Source: Paragonimus westermani (taxonomy: Eukaryota; Platyhelminthes; Trematoda; Plagiorchiida; Troglotrematidae). From it: DNA of 64,000 bases. The stretch is taken from positions 62,001-126,000 of the forward strand of contig QNGE01001703.1 of the NCBI GenBank assembly GCA_008508345.1, in the 5' to 3' direction. The translations under genes were made by a program, and so were the position numbers. Below the pieces are notes generated by a model that saw only the letters and a list, made by a program, of their open reading frames with translations, made no database searches and was not told where the DNA came from. How positions within the stretch are numbered: the first letter of the stretch is position 1; each line of letters opens with the position of its first letter. Shown piece after piece: positions 59,945 through 64,000 of this stretch.

Positions 59945-60022
59945 GGTTCGGAAGGTTTCGAACTAGGGGTATCACAATTTGCGTTCGCGTGACATAGTTC
60001 CCACCAGGCGAGCTAACGGACC
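59945..60022 (-). other. tRNA-like or SINE-head segment, minus strand
   Basis: On the minus strand, TTAGCTCGCCTGG (60016-60004) resembles an A box and AGTTCGAAACC (59964-59954) is a near-consensus B box. The flanks GGTCCG (60022-60017) and CCGAACC (59951-59945) can pair like an acceptor stem with one mismatch. Between the boxes, TGTCAC and GTGATA can form a stem, but no normal anticodon arm is evident. It is therefore a tRNA-derived repeat head or a tRNA pseudogene, not a working tRNA. It lies about 60 bases after the SINE at 59729, on the opposite strand. Confidence 0.45.
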
Positions 60023-60029
60023 TTGTCGG

Positions 60030-63000
60030 GAATTCAAAAATCCTACATGTGGACCCAGATGCCAAACCATTAAAGTCCGGGTCTCATTTAGATTGATCAA
60101 ATCCACATAACTATCATTCGATCACGAGCCGACGAAAACGGCCATACACCCAGGTTTATTACGTCCAATCACTCTGATGGCTTAAGAATTAATGAATACA
60201 GTTGTCTCACATTCATTCTTACGCGCAATGGGTACTAAAATTTAGCTATCTAGTTTTTTCATTGAAGAAACTAACCCGGAAATAATCTACTTCCAACTGA
60301 TTATCAAGCAGTGTATAAATGTGTAGTGTTCACTGCTGAACATATCCCCATTAGTTATATTTTCCTCATTTAACTTTGCATTGCATACATGGTTGAGCCA
60401 TAGTAACTAAAGGATAATTATCAAAAGGGTGGCTCGAGTTGTTTGTCCGCAACACTTGGTTGAATTGTCTAAAATCTGTTGCAAAATGACATCTAGCGAG
60501 AAGGTCGATTGTGGTCTTTTGCCTTAAGGACATCCGTTACTTTGTTCATCACAGTTCACATTCATTTGCAAGCCAGCTTATTTAATTCCTATGGGACACT
60601 TCATACTCAAAAGCTGAACGGTTTAGTTAAAGAGAACTCTGCCACGCAGTTTCAATTTTGTATACATATAAAAACTAAAGACGGTTCAAGTATTATCGTC
60701 ATCCGTGAAGTTCACTACAAGTTCCTGTGTGATTCTCTGACTTATGTTGGTTTCATTTAAAATGCCTGTATCAAATTTGTTTAAAATAAGTCATTCTTCA
60801 TTGGGAATATGGTTTGGAAATTAATTTCCATACCCCCCTACATCTGTCATCCACAGCTAAGCTCATGCGTAAACGAGATGACGAGTTGCGTGCTGAAGAA
60901 TACGTACGTCTAGCGCAATCCTAGACAAAAATGTGTTCTTCATGATATTGACTTATAAAGAAGCAGCAGAAAGAGCGCTAAAATTAAAGTGAGGACGAAT
61001 CTTTTAACGACATGAACCAGATCACCATTTTTGATATGAGAGATCTGTCCCACAATGGGTCGTAGGAAGACACGTAAGACAGCTGGACCAAAAGTTTTGT
61101 AGTCAACCCTTGAGTGAACCAAATGTTTGTGAAAACTCAAGTTCACTTCTGCTAATGACACAAAACTACATCTGTGGTTTTGTAATTCCGATTCTTCCTT
61201 TCAGTCTGAACAACCTTATCGATGTTTTACCCTACCTGCCTCTTGACAGAATAATTTAATTCAATGAAGGCCCGTGTGAATCTGTTTATTTGATGTGTCA
61301 GGTGTAAAAGTTTTGTTTTTTATAGAGGCGTTTTTGTTTAATTCAACTAGTTAACTTTCCAGTGAATAAATCGCAACTAACTTTTATGAACTCAAATATA
61401 GCTGATAAAAATCGAATCACTTGAAATACTTAAACTGTTCAAAATACGTCATCTTGCACTGAGATAAAGCGACTAAAACGATCATCGAATGTGAACCACA
61501 TGCCTGTGTGTTGTGACCCATAAATATGTTCATTAGAATACCTGCATAGCCAGCATGTTATATTTCGGTCCTGGTTGTGATAAACTGCAAAAACTCTCTA
61601 CGATATGAGCCGTACTCAACCAATCAGTTGGTTTTCAACATGTGTGACATCAAACCAAAACCTCTCGAAGTGTGTATTTCGGACCGACGGTTCAGTTTGT
61701 GGATTCCCACTGATTTTGAACATGGCTCAGAGTTTTAAAGAGACGTTCACCTGGTAACTCAAGGTATCTCGCAAAGTTTGTGAGATAGGATAAAGGCGAA
61801 CAAAACGAACGAAGTGATATACTGGGCAGTATAAGTTTACTCACAGTAAACATATTCATAACCACTAGACGATATACACTGACTGCACCAATGCAAAGCA
61901 AGTGTTAAAAAGTGCCCCGAAAAAAGAACACAAAGTGACATGCAACTTTCTTTCTCATTTAAAATCCAAACTTGACAGCAAAATTCGTGGAAGACTTTTG
62001 TCAATAGTCTGTAAGATTTTGAGTTCACATCAGAAAAGACAGTGAAGCGTCGATCACACAGGAAATTCCATGTTTTACGGTTTTATCTTGATTATCAAAA
62101 TATCTGAAGGTACTTCCTGATACACATAATTGAAAGTATTTGGCAGCAGAACCCATCTCAGTCTTCTTCATAATGGCCATATAATCTTGTAGCACAGCCC
62201 ACATGCTTGGCCGTAAAAGCCGAACAAATATCAGCTCTAAGTTTTATCTTCCTACTGAACGACAAAATACCATCAAAATACGACGCCATCATTGTCATAT
62301 TACGTAACTCTAATGTTACATGTACTTTCCACCCAAACCATCAAATGGAGACTGCTAGTCCTAAGTACACGAAGACATCTGAATTTGATGGTTTTCTAAA
62401 CATCCTTAGTTTTTGTACTTTCCTCCAGACAACGCTATTTCGAAATTTTCATCCAACAATTTGAACGCTAACCCTATTTGCTATCAGTCACTGCATTCAG
62501 GTGGATTTTCCAGTCACTCTTTGTTATTGAAACCCGAGCTTATCCCGAGAAACAATCAACCAACTTCTGAAGCCCTAGTTAATTCTCAATTTTACAGCCG
62601 TTGGTAGCATTACTGAGGGTAGGAGGAAGGAACCAAATGGGAACTAGCAACAGCCGAAAAGTAAGTGGCCGAAGGTCGTTAATTGAACAGTTTAGGAAAA
62701 AGTGATATATTTTCTCCATCTTTTCTCGGGATTTCTGAGGACTGATAATATGAACAGAATTTCTCTTCACTTTTCTGTACCCGACGGTGTTAAACACAAT
62801 CACAGGGTCATTGTAACAACGTTCAATTTCGAAGGTTGAATTCTTGGATTTATAAGAATTGAGCGTCATTCATATTTGTTCACAGAATTTGAGTTAGACA
62901 TTCCAATCAAGTGCTCTTGAAAAAGTCAAAAATCTCAGGTTACATTCCTTTAGGGCGCTTAAGCAACAAACAGCCGCACCCAAACCGAGATTTAGACCCC

Positions 63001-64000
63001 CCCGGTTGTTTTTTTGTGGTGACCATGGTCCTAACTGCACAACTGGCCCTACATTAGGTTCGAATAGATTACCACACTTAAATGCTCCATCACATTTTGT
63101 GTGCACAGCGCTCAGATTTCCCGATCGCCTTGAAGGGAAACAGTGTTTGTTCTGTTAACTCCAACCAATGACCCCACTGCATGGACTTCCCATCAGGTTG
63201 GTAGCAAAGAAGTTACTAAATTTTCTGGACCACGTTTCACTTATCGATTGTCAGTAGATTATTCGACCAGTGTAAACCGAATGTCGTTCACAACATCTTT
63301 TGAAAAGAAGCACCGAATTAAGACTCTGCACTTGTGAGGGCTCATCAGCAGCGCCAACAACGGTAAGTGCACGCTGGATACATGACTGTGTGGCTACTGT
63401 GTTGGCCGTCGAACAAATAGCCATACACTAAGCAAATCAGAAGTTGTACGTCAATTTCAGCTTCGGTGAATATACGGCACAGTCAACCAAGTTTAACCGT
63501 ATGGCCCAATAACTGCTATTGCAATAAGCATTTGAATTGGATGAGTACGGCTTTAGCTACTTCTCCTTCGGTCATAAACACTCAGGAATATTTTCAAACA
63601 GGGTGGAGCTTTGTGAATTATGTAATAAAAAAAGTCCGTTCAACGATTTTAACTTCCGCCGTCTTAAAAGTTGCTGATTATTACTAGTGGGTTTCCACGC
63701 ACACGTTCCATTCGACGGCAGTTTCTTGCATAATGTTGACAAGTTTTATCACATATATGCAAAATCGGTTGATCTAAGTAAACCTTTAATACCTCATCTT
63801 GTTTCGATCTGGTCGGCAGATTTACAACTGTCCCGATAGATTGTCTTCGAACGTAAATTATTGTCAAACGCTGCTAATTTTTCCCCACAAAACAACGACT
63901 GATGCCTATGGCACAAAAAGTTAACCGCTATCTGACATGGATGAGTATCTCGCAAAAGTTTCAGAAGATTTGGGTGAAATCTAGTGTTCAACCAAACTTT
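60030..64000. other. unannotated AT-rich DNA
   Basis: No repeat or gene is recognised. A minus-strand frame at 60940-61161 ends in a hydrophobic run of about 15 residues before YKSIS that could be a membrane segment, but nothing else supports a gene. Confidence 0.45.

Overview
This window looks like a gene-poor, repeat-rich stretch of a eukaryotic genome, most likely a parasitic flatworm. The sequence is AT-rich. No open reading frame exceeds about 140 codons, and I recognise no host protein-coding gene. The suggestion of a flatworm rests on two signals: several decayed Penelope-like retroelements (PLEs), and a short tRNA-headed repeat that carries a hammerhead ribozyme, an arrangement known from the schistosome Sm-alpha SINE. 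Species cannot be fixed from this sequence.

Layout. About 4.9-5.5 kb holds tRNA-derived SINE copies, one with a hammerhead ribozyme. At 10.1-10.7 kb a 270-base sequence is present twice around a single N. At 11.4-12.8 kb (minus) is a PLE relic with reverse transcriptase (RT) and GIY-YIG endonuclease parts and a hammerhead-like fold behind it. At 14.3-16.9 kb (plus) is a longer PLE relic with a different hammerhead fold behind it. At 31.9-35.1 kb (plus) are two PLE relics with overlapping domain content, the second followed by a hammerhead fold of the same type as the one at 11.4 kb. About 38.1 kb and 59.7 kb hold further SINE-hammerhead copies. At 46.3-47.4 kb (minus) is another PLE relic. 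At 50.4-50.8 kb an 89-base inverted repeat ends at a hammerhead. At 55.0 kb is a solo PLE-type hammerhead with an intact core. The rest is unannotated AT-rich DNA with a (TA)n tract at 40.6 kb and scattered tRNA-promoter-like pieces.

How the parts fit. Every PLE copy is broken by stops, frameshifts, deletions or lost catalytic residues, so none can be autonomous. The hammerhead folds lie 90-170 bases downstream of the endonuclease end in three PLE copies, and the fold type follows the PLE copy. Across copies the helices are kept by compensating base changes, which is the strongest evidence for structure in the window. The SINE has its own hammerhead design with a five-pair helix II.

Assembly. 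All four N positions are single bases flanked by directly repeated sequence of equal length (92, 270, 371 and 42 bases). Two repeats are identical and two differ at about 4-6%. These are best read as contig ends that were joined without merging their overlap, so the apparent tandem duplications should not be taken as biology.
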